Positions 53,048 through 62,659 of a stretch of DNA of 64,000 nt are shown piece by piece. Under the pieces are notes generated by a model. That model saw only the letters and a list, made by a program, of their open reading frames with translations, did not search any database and was not told the origin of the DNA. Within the stretch, counting starts at the first letter, position 1, and each line of letters opens with the position of its first letter. Source of the stretch: Tricholoma matsutake. Taxonomy: Eukaryota > Basidiomycota > Agaricomycetes > Agaricales > Tricholomataceae. The position numbers and the translations under genes are program-made. The DNA lies in assembly GCA_026075535.2 (NCBI GenBank), contig AP026542.1, positions 11,842,001 through 11,906,000 of the forward strand, written 5' to 3'.

Positions 53048-55140
53048 TGACTACTCTGTTTGTTTGTGTACTTCCATGATATTTCAAGCATACTGACACA
53101 GAGGTTTTCTAGATCTTTTCCATCATATTGCTAACATATCCCAAGCAAAGTATTGTGATATCATCTTGATAGTATTGTAGATAGTATCTGGGTAGTACTG
53201 AATAAATTACCTCAATACCACCAAGTTACTGCCTTCTCAGTACTTGAAAAATATTTTGATCTTTAACTTCAATACTCCATTAGAAGTACCTTAATATTAT
53301 TGTGATAGTAGGGAGGAAATATTGTATCATTTTTCAGCCAAGACATTCAGAATACAATTAAAATATGTACAAGTTACTAATGTGGAGGTATGGTAATCAA
53401 CAATCAGCATACTTGCAACATACTTCTGGGCTAGTATCTTGACAGTATTAGGAATACTTCCAAGATACTTACATAATACCCCATCAGGGGTATTGTGCCC
53501 TGCACCCAGTGCTGGACCGATTAGGACTGGACCAGTGGTCTATTTATGGACTGGTCTTTTTCAGTCCAGGTGCTGGTCTTTCATTTTGAAAAATATAGTA
53601 GGACCAATGAAAAACTGGTTAAAACTGGTTGCAACCAGTATTTCGTCCCAACGTATGTTTGACCTTACTCCCACACATATTTACCTCATTTTCGGTCCCT
53701 GGATCATCAAAAATGGTCAAGACCCAGTTGAGATATGACCAAAAACATTTTTGTATGAGTATTTTGTTGTATCAGAACAACTTTGATTGCATTGCTTATT
53801 ACCTGAGCTATAATTTTTTTTGTACAGCTATATGACATCATAAAAGTGACAACAACACACCTAATCATCTGTACCATGGGATTCTATTCATATAACAGCC
53901 CAAATGAGTGCAACTACAAACTCCAAATTACAAACTACAAACTGCAACTTGAATGCATTTTGGCCATATCTCAGTCAAATCTTGACAGAATTGCTTAAAT
54001 GTTGGATTGGTCTATGGAGCATTACAATCTCTATCCATGAATATAATATATATGAGGTAATGGTCATATTTGTTGAGATACATATGGGTTATTTGGCATG
54101 ATAAATTTTATGACAAAGACCGGTCCGAACCAGTCTTTTTTTGGTCCATGGACTGATTAGGACCGGTCCTAAAGGGTCCAGTTGCAGTCCTCCAATATCT
54201 GGGTTGGTCCTAGACTGGTTGTGGTCGCTGGTTGCCCCATTTGGAAGTCAAAAACTGGACCAGACTGGACCTTAAACACTAGTAGACGATTTCTTTGTTA
54301 TAAAGCTGCCACACCATTCCTGGTCAGAAATAGAATTTACGTCTCTAATGGCTGATATTGGAGTTTCCTGGAGCTTTGCAAAGCTAAGACTGTTCACGTT
54401 GACACAGCGCTACATCAGATTTGACTGGGATCTGGTCTCCAGATCGGTCAGCCTTCCACTGCACAAACTAGAAGCAATCCAGCAGCTGCTCACATTGTGG
54501 CAATCCGACTCCAGTCATTTCATGGCCAAAGAATCAGCAAGTCTACATGGCAAGTTAGTTCATGTTTCCTGCATTTTCCTGCTGATCCAGCCATTTCTGT
54601 GATCCCTCTCTTACTTCACATCATCCTTTATTTTGCCCAAGGGATGGAGATGCCCTCCTTTCTATATCCAGGCCAATTTAGAAGAAGTAGCCTTCATTCT
54701 GTCACATTCTCCAACACAGGTACCACTAGCCTCACCACAGCTAATAGATATTGACTGGTGGGGAGATGTGAGCACTTCCTTTGGGATTGGGATCACAGTA
54801 GGAGCTTCCTGGGCTGTGTGGACATGGGCCCCAGGTGTCAAGATTGGTCCACTTTAGGAATTCAATATAGGCTGGGCCGAAGTGGTAGCAGTCAAGTTGG
54901 GCCTTTGCATGGCAATGCACCTCCAACTGGCATCCCCTGGCCTCTATTTAGTGCATTCTGACAATGCTGGAGTAGTGACTTCCATAAACAAAGGCTGCTC
55001 ACAGAGTTTGCATACAAATGACGTCCTATGCCAGATCTATTGCCTCTAACTAAAATCCCATACTTGCCTCAAGGCTATGCATGTGGAAGGCAGGAACAAC
55101 ATTGCAGATGTGCTCTCACGTGCCAATATCAAAGGTTTCC

Positions 55141-56420
55141 TCAAAGCTTTTCCCCAAGCAACCAATGGGGTCTCCTTTCCCCTACCTCACCACCTCTCAG
55201 ACTATCTGTTACCATACTAACCTGCTTCTCAAGTAATGGACCCATAATTACACCCATTGAACCAGCTATCTGCTCAGCATCTGGGCGACTCCAGCTTAAA
55301 CACTCACCCTTGTGCCCAGACTGCAAGGCTGAGGACAGAAATTTCCAATGGATAGATATCAACTCGCCCCCACCCTCAACAATTGATGTTCCCATAATAC
55401 AGCGCCTGGCTAGCTTAGCCTTGTGAGCCTCATTGTGTGACACCACTAGCTATGGCTCAGGCCTGCAAAAGTTTCACCTTTTCTGTGATATTTTCTCAAT
55501 TCCTGAGAGCGCACAGCTTCTAGCATCCTTTGAACTTTTGCATTCCTTTGCAATTTGGGCCATCACAAATCCCAGCAAACTTGACCTTTCCCTGACAGCA
55601 GATTGCCCTTTCAAACCAGTATCTGTCGACACCATTGGCTAATATCTCTCAGGTGTCAGAGCATGGCATATAGCACAAGGCTGGCCTGAACCACTCTCTG
55701 AATCAGACCATGATAGGATCAGATGGTCACTCCGAGGCCTCAGGAACATCTTTGGCAACTGAAAATGACCACTTAGACCACCATTCACGGTCCCAATGCT
55801 ATGCATGCTTAAATCATCCCTGAACCTAAAGGACCCATTCAACACCTGCATTTGTGGAATGATGCGATTTGGTTAAGTTTCAGTCTGATCCAGAGCTAGC
55901 TTTAATGGGGCAAAGCACCTGAAGCAAGCAGATGTGGTTTTCTAAACAGCAAAGAATATGCATGACTTGACCTACCATCAGCAAAAACAGCATCAGCAGG
56001 TGAAATACAGTTGGTATATCTGGTCAAACAGCAAGTGCTTTGCCCGCTTGAAGCCCTAAGGAACCTTGCAAATGTAGTACCAGCTGGACTGGGTCACCTG
56101 CTGTTCTCATGGATGGACAAGAAAGGTGACATCTGGCCCATGGTCAGAGACATAGCCCTTGAGAGAATAAATTCCATCATCATGTCCTGGGGCTGGGGAA
56201 CCATGTTCGGACACTCTTTCAGGATTGGTGGTGATTCATTCTACTTAGCCCAAGAAGCCAGCCCCGAAATTGTTAGAATCACTGGAAGATGGAAATCTCT
56301 AGCATAATAAGCTTACATATGGGCTTTTGAACTAGTGGCCTACATCTCAGTAATCTTACCCTTTCAAATCTGTTGCCTCCTCTCTGATGGGTTGGGCTGC
56401 TGCTGTGTTTTTCTCACTGC
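55141..56420 (+). pseudogene. Ngaro element tyrosine recombinase
   Basis: Recombinase that integrates the circular DNA intermediate. Pieces in order: PSKLDLSLTADCPF (about 55570), YLSGVRAWHIAQGWPEPLSE (about 55642-55700), IRWSLRGLRNIFGN, MLCMLKSSLNLKDPFNTCI (about 55800), VYLVKQQVLCPLEALRNLAN-type text (56013), GHLLFSWMDKKGD, then GWGTMFGHSFRIGGDSFYLA with the His..Arg pair of the active site (56190-56250), and EIVRITGRWKSLA. Two stops precede AYIWAF, which would hold the nucleophilic Tyr (about 56311). Multiple stops and frameshifts before 56010. Confidence 0.72.
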
Positions 56421-56442
56421 AGGAGTTTGTCAGCTTGTGGGT

Positions 56443-56548
56443 GAGCAGCTTGAATTGCTTGTGGATCTGATCTGAGCTGACACTCTGATCACAGCCCAAC
56501 CTTCCACTCTTCATTGACTACAGTGCCTAGCTCGAGGTGAAGCTGGAT
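56443..56548 (+). repeat. Ngaro split direct repeat B1
   Basis: GAGCAGCTTGAATTGCTTGT through CACTCTTCATTGACTACAGT to AGCTGGAT, directly abutting A2. Confidence 0.85.
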
Positions 56549-56726
56549 TAGCCCAAGCTGCCAGTGAGTGGAGGAATGGAGCAATCTGGCAGCAGCATCC
56601 CACTGAGCGAAGTAGCTAAACAGTAGTCACATGCTGGTTCATTCCTTTCGTTTACACCTACCTTAGTACCTACATTCAGACTCGAATTCTTTCTAATCCT
56701 AGAATCTCTCACTCCTTCATTTTTGT
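56549..56726 (+). repeat. Ngaro split direct repeat A2
   Basis: Copy of A1; starts TAGCCCAAGCTGCCAGTGAG at the B1 junction. Confidence 0.85.
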
Positions 56727-56852
56727 CCCATCCCTCCCACTCTAGTCTTTTACTTCAACAGCTAGTTTGGCATTATAGCTTAATAATTCATTTTTATCTA
56801 TGCACTTAGTCACGAAGTTGGCAATTTGATCCAAATTTGATCCCACCCACCT

Positions 56853-56958
56853 GAGCAGCTCAAATTGCTTGCGGATCTGATCCGAGCTGATGCTCTGATC
56901 ACAGCCCAACCTTCCACTCTTCATTGACTACAGTGCCTAGCTTGGGACAAAGCTGGAT
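56853..56958 (+). repeat. Ngaro split direct repeat B2 (right terminus)
   Basis: Copy of B1 (GAGCAGCTCAAATTGCTTGC ... AGCTGGAT), the same length of 106 bp. It lies 126 bp after the recognisable end of A2, so A2 or B2 may be longer than I can align. Confidence 0.82.
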
Positions 56959-57353
56959 CTCCTTCCGTCACATTCGTGTAACACGTGTTGACTGCTCATT
57001 TGGAGTTCAAATCCGGGATTTCCTGAACAACAGACACTTTCATTAATATAACATCCTGAAAGTTTGGACAAAGACCTGAATCTCATGCAGAAGCTGCTCA
57101 CGAGCAACATCCACTCATTACCTATAAATCATAAGCCACATACCTCATGACTAACGGCTTAGGAATGAGTTTTGACTCAGGCCCAGGTTTTCACAGGAAT
57201 ACGAATGGCCAACTCTGCCACGTGCAACCCTTCTGCCATGATCCAGGTGGCGCATATAGATGAATTCGATTCCCTGCGGGATGAGGTACTGATGGTATAT
57301 AAATCAACGTCAACTATGTTCAAATCCTCATAGTCAGGAGACTCAGGACAGTC
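56959..57353. other. Spacer upstream of the patatin relic
   Basis: A plus-strand stretch containing MANSATCNPSAMIQVAHIDE at about 57204 could be a leader or upstream exon. Nothing else found. Confidence 0.3.
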
Positions 57354-60300
57354 ATGAGTGTGACTGTAGATGGCACCAAAACCTTGCAGTCACTTCAAGT
57401 ACCATCTTCAGATATAGATAATGGCCTTTACACAGTCAAGTCCACTATCGAGCATGAGCAGGCTGCTACAGACGATCAAATCGAGTACCGCAACTGGTTC
57501 AACACTCCAGTATGTACGGTTCTGTTTCATTTGTGCGACTTTGTTTTAACTTTTGCTGTAGGTATTGGACGAGGAGACAATCAAAAGGCTACATAGGATT
57601 CAGCTACTCATGGAATCTTGCGATCAAGGGTTTGCTGATGTCCCATCTGCAGGCAATTGGACGTGGTTTGAGGTTGGAGTGTACGTCAACGCGTCTGCAA
57701 GCGTACTGAAGGAGAAGGAGGGTATCAAGTTGGTGTGGAAAAGTCACTCAAACCGCTTTATGAGTCAGGAATATGGTTGGGTGAGCTCTCAATCTACCCA
57801 TCCATGTTCATTGATATTATATACGAATGACTTCCATAGAGTGAAGGAATTCTTTTTGATAGGAAGCACAAGATCTTTGGGATGTTGTCGGTAAGATCCT
57901 GCCCAAATTCTCTCAGTTTCGTCCAAATCAACCCTGCTTACGATCTCTCACAAGCCTAGAAACATAATAGGAGTACGACTTTGGGCTCGTTTTCCTGGTT
58001 GGAGTATCATGGTGAAGAGAGGGTTCCTCATTGTTGAGTTAGGACCTAAGATAGGTGTGCAATAGCAGTTGATAGCAGCTCAAGTTTCCCTGACATTTCT
58101 TCATAGCTGAACGCACAGTTCCTGAATTTAAGTCAATTGTCGACGGTGTGAAAGCAATTCAGGATGTCATTTCAACTATATTCTCCTACAATAATGTTAA
58201 GTAACATTGTATTAACATCTTTAAAAAAAAGATGTTCTTATTGGAAGAGTTTCTAGGTCAATGCACAGACCAATGTCGCTTTCACCCCAGCCAAGGTGAA
58301 AGGCTTAAGCCTAGCCGAGACATTTACCAGTCTAGGAGACCAACCTCTCTGAGTTCTCTCATTAGGTATGTTCAAGTCAAATATAGTCATCGATCACTAA
58401 TCTCATGAACTCATGTTTTGAGATGGCGGTGGTGTCTGCGGACTTTCTGCACTCTATATTCTGAGAGATGTAATGAACAAAACTGCTCCCAAGAAAAAGA
58501 CGTGTGAGATCTTCGACATGATAGCAGGGACAAGTGCTGGCGGGTAAGCCGTGGGTTTGGTTGCACATGAAACATTGCTAATGTCCAGTGAAGACTTATC
58601 GCTATCATGCTGGGGCATCTCGAGATGACTGTCAATGAGTGTATCACTGAATATGAGATTCTATCTCATACCACTTTTGCAAAGTATAAGTTTGGTGACA
58701 AACTTATGCAGGGGGGGGCGACTTGAAGCCACTGGTGCACGTTATGACTCCAGTATCTTGGAGAATGCCTTCAAGGAATTTGTTGGCAAGAAGCTTGGAA
58801 CCAAAGACACGAAATTACTCAATGAGCAAGGGAGCTGCAAAGTGTACGTCACTCTGTGCTGACTATGCAGACCTCTGCTTAACCTCTGCAGATGTGTGAT
58901 GGCAGTACGAGCTGATGCAGATAATAATCATAGGCCGGTTTTCTTATGCTCATATATGAATCTTCAGACATTATCTCTGTTGCCTGACTGTCTCGTCTGG
59001 CAAGCGGGAAGAGCAATTTCCACTGCACCTTCCTACTTCACACCAGTCAAAGTTGGAACATACAAGTTGGTAGATGGTGGTCTTCTTGCAAATAATCCAC
59101 TAGGCTGGTCAGTATATTCACAACACAATTCTGCATGACCATTTTGTAATACTTATAATGCAGGTTTTGGAGTGAACTGCTTGACGTATTTGGACCCGTG
59201 TGCCGGACGGCTTGCTTTTTGAGCCTCGGCACCAGTATCCCTGCCAATCAACGTGTAGGACAAGCACATATCCTTGATTGATCAGAAATTGTTGATGGAT
59301 TCAGCAGTGCTGCAAATAGCCAGCTCATAAACATCCTGTTCAAGGCTCTTCTGGATGCATATGTGCCGGCCACAGCAACCAAGAAATATTGGAGGTTGAA
59401 TGTAGGCGAGCTCAAGAGGTGTCATATCCACCAATCATGGCCATCAGATCCATTAATGACAAAACACAACTGGTAATTTCTGGGACACGGCATGTGCACA
59501 GCATAGACCTTTGCCATCAAATTTGAATCAACTCCATTCAGAGTCCAATGCTGGTAAGTTTAATTTGAAAGATTATATACAAGTAATCTAGGAAAACACA
59601 TCTTTACCATGCATACCTGAAGTGTAATTAAGTCTGGGTGGGATCAGAAGAGAAATTGGAGTAAATGGTTCAAGAGAAGCAGGCACAAAAGATGTTTGCC
59701 TTGATCTTCATGGAGAATCTCCCTGACCATTGTGAATAAATGGGAGGTGGTTCAGACGATGTAAATCATACATATCAGTGTATATGACTGTGGACCAACC
59801 TTGTTTACTTTCTGGTATCTTTAGCCTATTCTCCTCCTCATTGGTTATGGTGATCTTTTCATGGAATTCATTGAGCTCTTGAGGTCGCATTGCTTTCCCA
59901 AGAAGGGTGTCATTCCTGAAGGTGTCAGTGCATGTTGTACTTCCAATGGATATTTGAACAGAATTTGCATTGGATTGGAACATTTGTGCATGCCTTCTGC
60001 TTTGAGATCTTTGAAGCGGGAGAGATCTTGAAATCATAAGCGCGAGAGCATGTTGAAATAGCCTTGCCAGTTTGAATGTGTACTGAACATGCCCCGTTGA
60101 GACTTGATTGGGCAGAGAATCCACATGGATACTGCATTGAAACCTGGAGAAAGTGTGTTGACATTGACGCATCTGAAGATACGCATCCAAACCGTCAGTC
60201 GAGATGAAGGCTTATCGCAAAAGCCATCTGAGATGCGAACCTTGCCGAGCAATCTTGCTTGTGTCGCCGTTCACTTGCTTTGCTTACATTAGTTTCCTTT

Positions 60301-60525
60301 TTTGGGGGGTCCCCCCCCCACCCCACTGTGGGAGCCATGGCCGCGATCAGTGAATCGGACACCTCTTGGGCGAGCTTATTCCAGGAACCGATAATTACAA
60401 AGATCTTGGAGAGCTTGATGATCTCACCAAGATTGATGAATTCCACAAGATGACAAATGCATATATCGAGGCGCAGCAGGATCTCATTAAAGATTGTGCT
60501 TCTGCGCTGAAAGCCAGCCTTTGAT
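57354..60525 (+). pseudogene. Patatin-like phospholipase gene, multi-exon, decayed
   Basis: Lipid acyl hydrolase with a Ser-Asp dyad. The N-terminal extension starts at 57354 (MSVTVDGTKTLQSLQVPS). It is spliced at 57510-57561 into LDEETIKRLHRIQLLMESCD and GNWTWFEVGVYVNAS, then EAQDLWDVVGKILPKFSQF (about 57864). The catalytic region follows: VLSL joined across an intron to DGGGVCGLSALYILRDVMNK (about 58425-58480), CEIFDMIAGTSAGG with the GxSxG serine (about 58510-58552), LIAIMLGHLEMTVNECITEY, GRLEATGARYDSSILENAFK, then YKLVDGGLLANNPLGW with the catalytic Asp (about 59065-59105), YWRLNVGELKR (about 59390) and the C-terminal IPGTDNYKDLGELDDLTKID (about 60385-60440), ending 60525. Defects: TGA before VLSLDGGG, Cys in place of the oxyanion-loop Arg, TGA near 59279, and an unexplained segment at about 59480-60370. 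Confidence 0.75.
59480..60370. other. Unexplained segment separating the last patatin exons
   Basis: No patatin-like text on the plus strand. On the minus strand an open frame at 60190-59708 contains MRPQELNEFHEKITITNEEE and SIGSTTCTDTFRNDTLL, of unknown family. A GGGGGGTCCCCCCCC run lies near 60303-60320. It may be an insertion, but I could not find termini or a duplication. Confidence 0.35.
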
Positions 60526-61885
60526 CATACATACTTTATTAACATAGTTCACCTAGTATAGTAACTAGTAAAACAACTTGCACTAAGAGGGCTGCTGCCT
60601 TGCACGGCAAGTGAACACTATTCACCCAGGAGGTTCAGCTCGCCTCAACACCCCAGTCATGTCACGTGAAGGGTCACAGTGAGACACATTGGAAATTCCA
60701 CCTGATCTTCCCACAAACCCAGTCTTATAATAGTGGGTGATCCGGTGACTCACCCACTCGTTTCCGTAAAATCCCAACACCGGCATTATTTCCCTCCCCA
60801 AGCACCATTTAATCTTCACCAAGGCCAGCATACACACTATGCTCACATAAGCATAGCTCTGGGGATGTGCGGGACAACTTCCAGCCACTGTTCCCACCCT
60901 GATCACTGTCCGATCATGTCTCCCATGCTTGATCAACACGCATCACAGCTTCAGCTACCATCGTGCTCATCATCCCCAATGATGAGCATGTCTTACCATT
61001 CATTCCTGACCACTTTCCCTTGCTTTTTTTGGTATATAGTACTTCTGTATGTATATATAGTGATTATCAACATCTATTTTCACATTTTCACCTATGTCTA
61101 AGCATGCAATCAACATTCTCCCTTGAACAAGGGATAAGCAGGGGTCTCTTCTTGCTATTGAGGGGTTCTACTACATATACAGAACTCTAAAATGATTTAT
61201 TTAGCTCAATACATGACTAGGCAAGGCTGTACAGGGGTGGGGAAGAAGGGAAGTATGGAGGAGTGAGAGGAGTGTACCATCTACTGGGCTTGCACACCCT
61301 CTAGAACCAAAGAAGTATATGTAGAGGGGTGGAGGGATGTATGTAGAGGTAGGGAGTGATGTAGGGAGTGATTGCAACAAGGGGCTCATTGTCAATGCAC
61401 CTGTATGGAGAGGGGAGAGAGGTTGTTACTTACCTGCAATCCTAGGACTTCCCCTGACAAAATGTGCATTGGAATATGGTATAACAGTCCTAATAAATGA
61501 CCTGATAGACCCCTTAGAGGCCCTGCAGTTATTGGTAGAGACGTAAAACAGTACATGCATCCAGGAGAAGGTATGCTTACCTTGTGAGATCTGTGGCACC
61601 AAAGTGTTCGCTTTCTTTGATTCCTAGGCCTAATAGTAAAATAGAATGAGGGTTAGTAAAGGTTAAGGCAGGGGGATAAGGTCCTGACTCACCAGGACAT
61701 GGGTCTTGAGCACTCTGCCTCCACTCCTCCATGGATTTGCTCCGGACTTTTTGCATCCTATGCAGCTTATCTTCCTCTATCTGCTCCTGCCCTCTGATTA
61801 GCAGTGTGCCAAGTCTCTGTTGAGCTATCTTCGGTTTATTGCCTTTTCGGGACTACTTGATTGAACACACACTCTGGTGTATCCT
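60526..61885. other. Intergenic, no gene recognised
   Basis: Frames at 60733-61101 and 61337-61546 lack recognisable features. Donor- and acceptor-like words (for example near 61432 and 61575) hint at decayed exons. Confidence 0.35.
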
Positions 61886-62276
61886 ATGGCCTCAACTCCT
61901 ATCTGGATGGTCTCCAACCTGAGAGAACCTGTCTTACTTTATTATGGTACCATTACTTCTGCACTATATACAGATCTAGAAGTCCTGCAGGCTGTAGGTG
62001 AGTAACTGCATTCCAACTCACTACATCGACCCTCCATCTCTTTTTTGCAGACTTGAGGACCATTCTATGGTGTAATTCTACCAACAGTAACTTGGTATGT
62101 ATGTCTATAGAACAATTAGTGAGTTCTATGAGCTGGCATGGTGCAATAAAGAGATTAGGTGAGTATGTTAAGTTCCTACCCTGTAGGGTGAAGTATTGAC
62201 TATATGGATCTCTTGTAGGCAATAAACGAGGGGCACAGGACTACTCTAGATATGTAGGAGGAGGTTTTGACAGCAG
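61886..62276 (+). CDS. Unidentified spliced gene fragment, cut by Copia 4
   Basis: Three consecutive exon-like segments splice in frame with good sites. ATG at 61886 (MASTPIWMVSNLREPVLLYY ... DLEVLQAV), intron 61998-62050 (GTGAGT..TTTGCAG); LRTILWCNSTNSNLVCMSIE, QLVSSMSWHGAIKRL, intron 62159-62218 (GTGAGT..TTGTAG); NKRGAQDYSRYVGGGFDS, ending at a GTGAGG donor at 62277. Thirteen bases into that third intron the Copia 4 LTR begins, so later exons would lie beyond the element, outside the window. The upstream start is uncertain. No family recognised. Confidence 0.45.
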
Positions 62277-62289
62277 GTGAGGTGTGTGA

Positions 62290-62618
62290 TGTAGAAAGTC
62301 AATCCTAGTGTAAACAAGATCAAACTCAGTCTCTGTATAAGTGCCTTTATTCGTGTATACTGTACCTAGTGTAAACAAGATCAAACTATTGATACAGTAA
62401 GTAAAGACTCGCATCTAAGTATGACGGTACTCACCTCAGTCTCTGTATAAGTGACTGAGGTGGTTGGGTAACTGTATACTGTATATATAAGTGTCATGGA
62501 ATAAAGAAAGGACAAGGTATAAAGGAATCAGCAGCATGCATACAAACACACACCTCAAAGGGATGTGCCAAATATAGCACATGCATCAAAGCGTGCACTC
62601 ACGGTGTGATTCTCAACA
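62290..62618 (-). repeat. 3' LTR of Copia 4
   Basis: Contains CTCAGTCTCTGTATAAGTG twice and a CTGTATATATAAGTG segment that may be the TATA region (read as CACTTATATATACAG on the coding strand). Confidence 0.85.
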
Positions 62619-62659
62619 CTCCTCCTCACTGTGAATACTCCTCCTCGCATGGAATCATG

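Larger units (their letters stand above)
50625..53511. mobile_element. Nested DNA element with ~465-bp inverted repeats
   Basis: The left arm 50625-51092 and right arm 53048-53511 are reverse complements over their whole length, with few differences. They start CACTGGGTGCAGGGCACAAT and include GGAAGTATTCCTAATACTGT. Flanks CTGAACTG and CTGGACCG match at 6 of 8 positions. Between the arms are a GTACTT-rich minisatellite and a truncated Copia. Long arms of this kind occur in MULE-like and foldback elements; no transposase is present. Confidence 0.72.
50567..54281. mobile_element. 3.7 kb TAGTG-ended hAT-like element inside the RT gene
   Basis: Ends TAGTGTTTAAAGGTCCAGTC (left) and TAGTGTTTAAGGTCCAGTCT (right, read inward). 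Flanks GTAGACAA (50559-50566) and GTAGACGA (54282-54289) form an 8-bp duplication with one transition. Its own sequence is only about 60 bp on the left and 770 bp on the right (GGACTGGTCTTTTTCAGTCC-type words); the rest is the nested element 50625-53511. The terminus closely resembles those at 40106-41614 and 44839. Confidence 0.82.
49870..55140 (+). pseudogene. Ngaro element RT and RNase H (split by the 3.7 kb insertion)
   Basis: Pol lies in a frame different from gag and overlaps its end. RT segments: PIRTRNLLCKYNLLSDWEHI (49900), HLIGPFHTSPIGLVPKPSSD (50144), KFRMIQDLSFPRNN, then VAATFDILAAYQTTPVRLD with the first catalytic Asp (about 50360), and SGLSSSTGVFGADADMLVAI ending RKWVD at 50564. 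The catalytic VDD box is cut there and resumes at 54282 (VDDFFVIKLPHHSWSEIEF). RNase H follows: WAVWTWAPGVKIGPL (about 54810), GWAEVVAVKLGL, YLVHSDNAGVV (about 54950) and MHVEGRNNIADVLSR (about 55080-55122). Frameshifts near 50040 and 50445 and several stops. Confidence 0.8.
46905..56958 (+). mobile_element. Ngaro/DIRS-order tyrosine-recombinase retrotransposon, ~10 kb with insertions
   Basis: Gag, RT, RNase H and a tyrosine recombinase occur in one orientation. They are bounded by split direct repeats: A1 46905-47074 at the left, then B1 56443-56548 directly joined to A2 56549-56726, then B2 56853-56958 at the right. This A1...B1-A2-B2 plan is diagnostic of the Ngaro/PAT branch, which integrates by recombinase through a circular DNA and makes no target duplication. 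Subtracting the insertions at 47942-48922 and 50567-54281 leaves about 5.3 kb. Stops and frameshifts in pol and the recombinase make it inactive. Confidence 0.82.
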
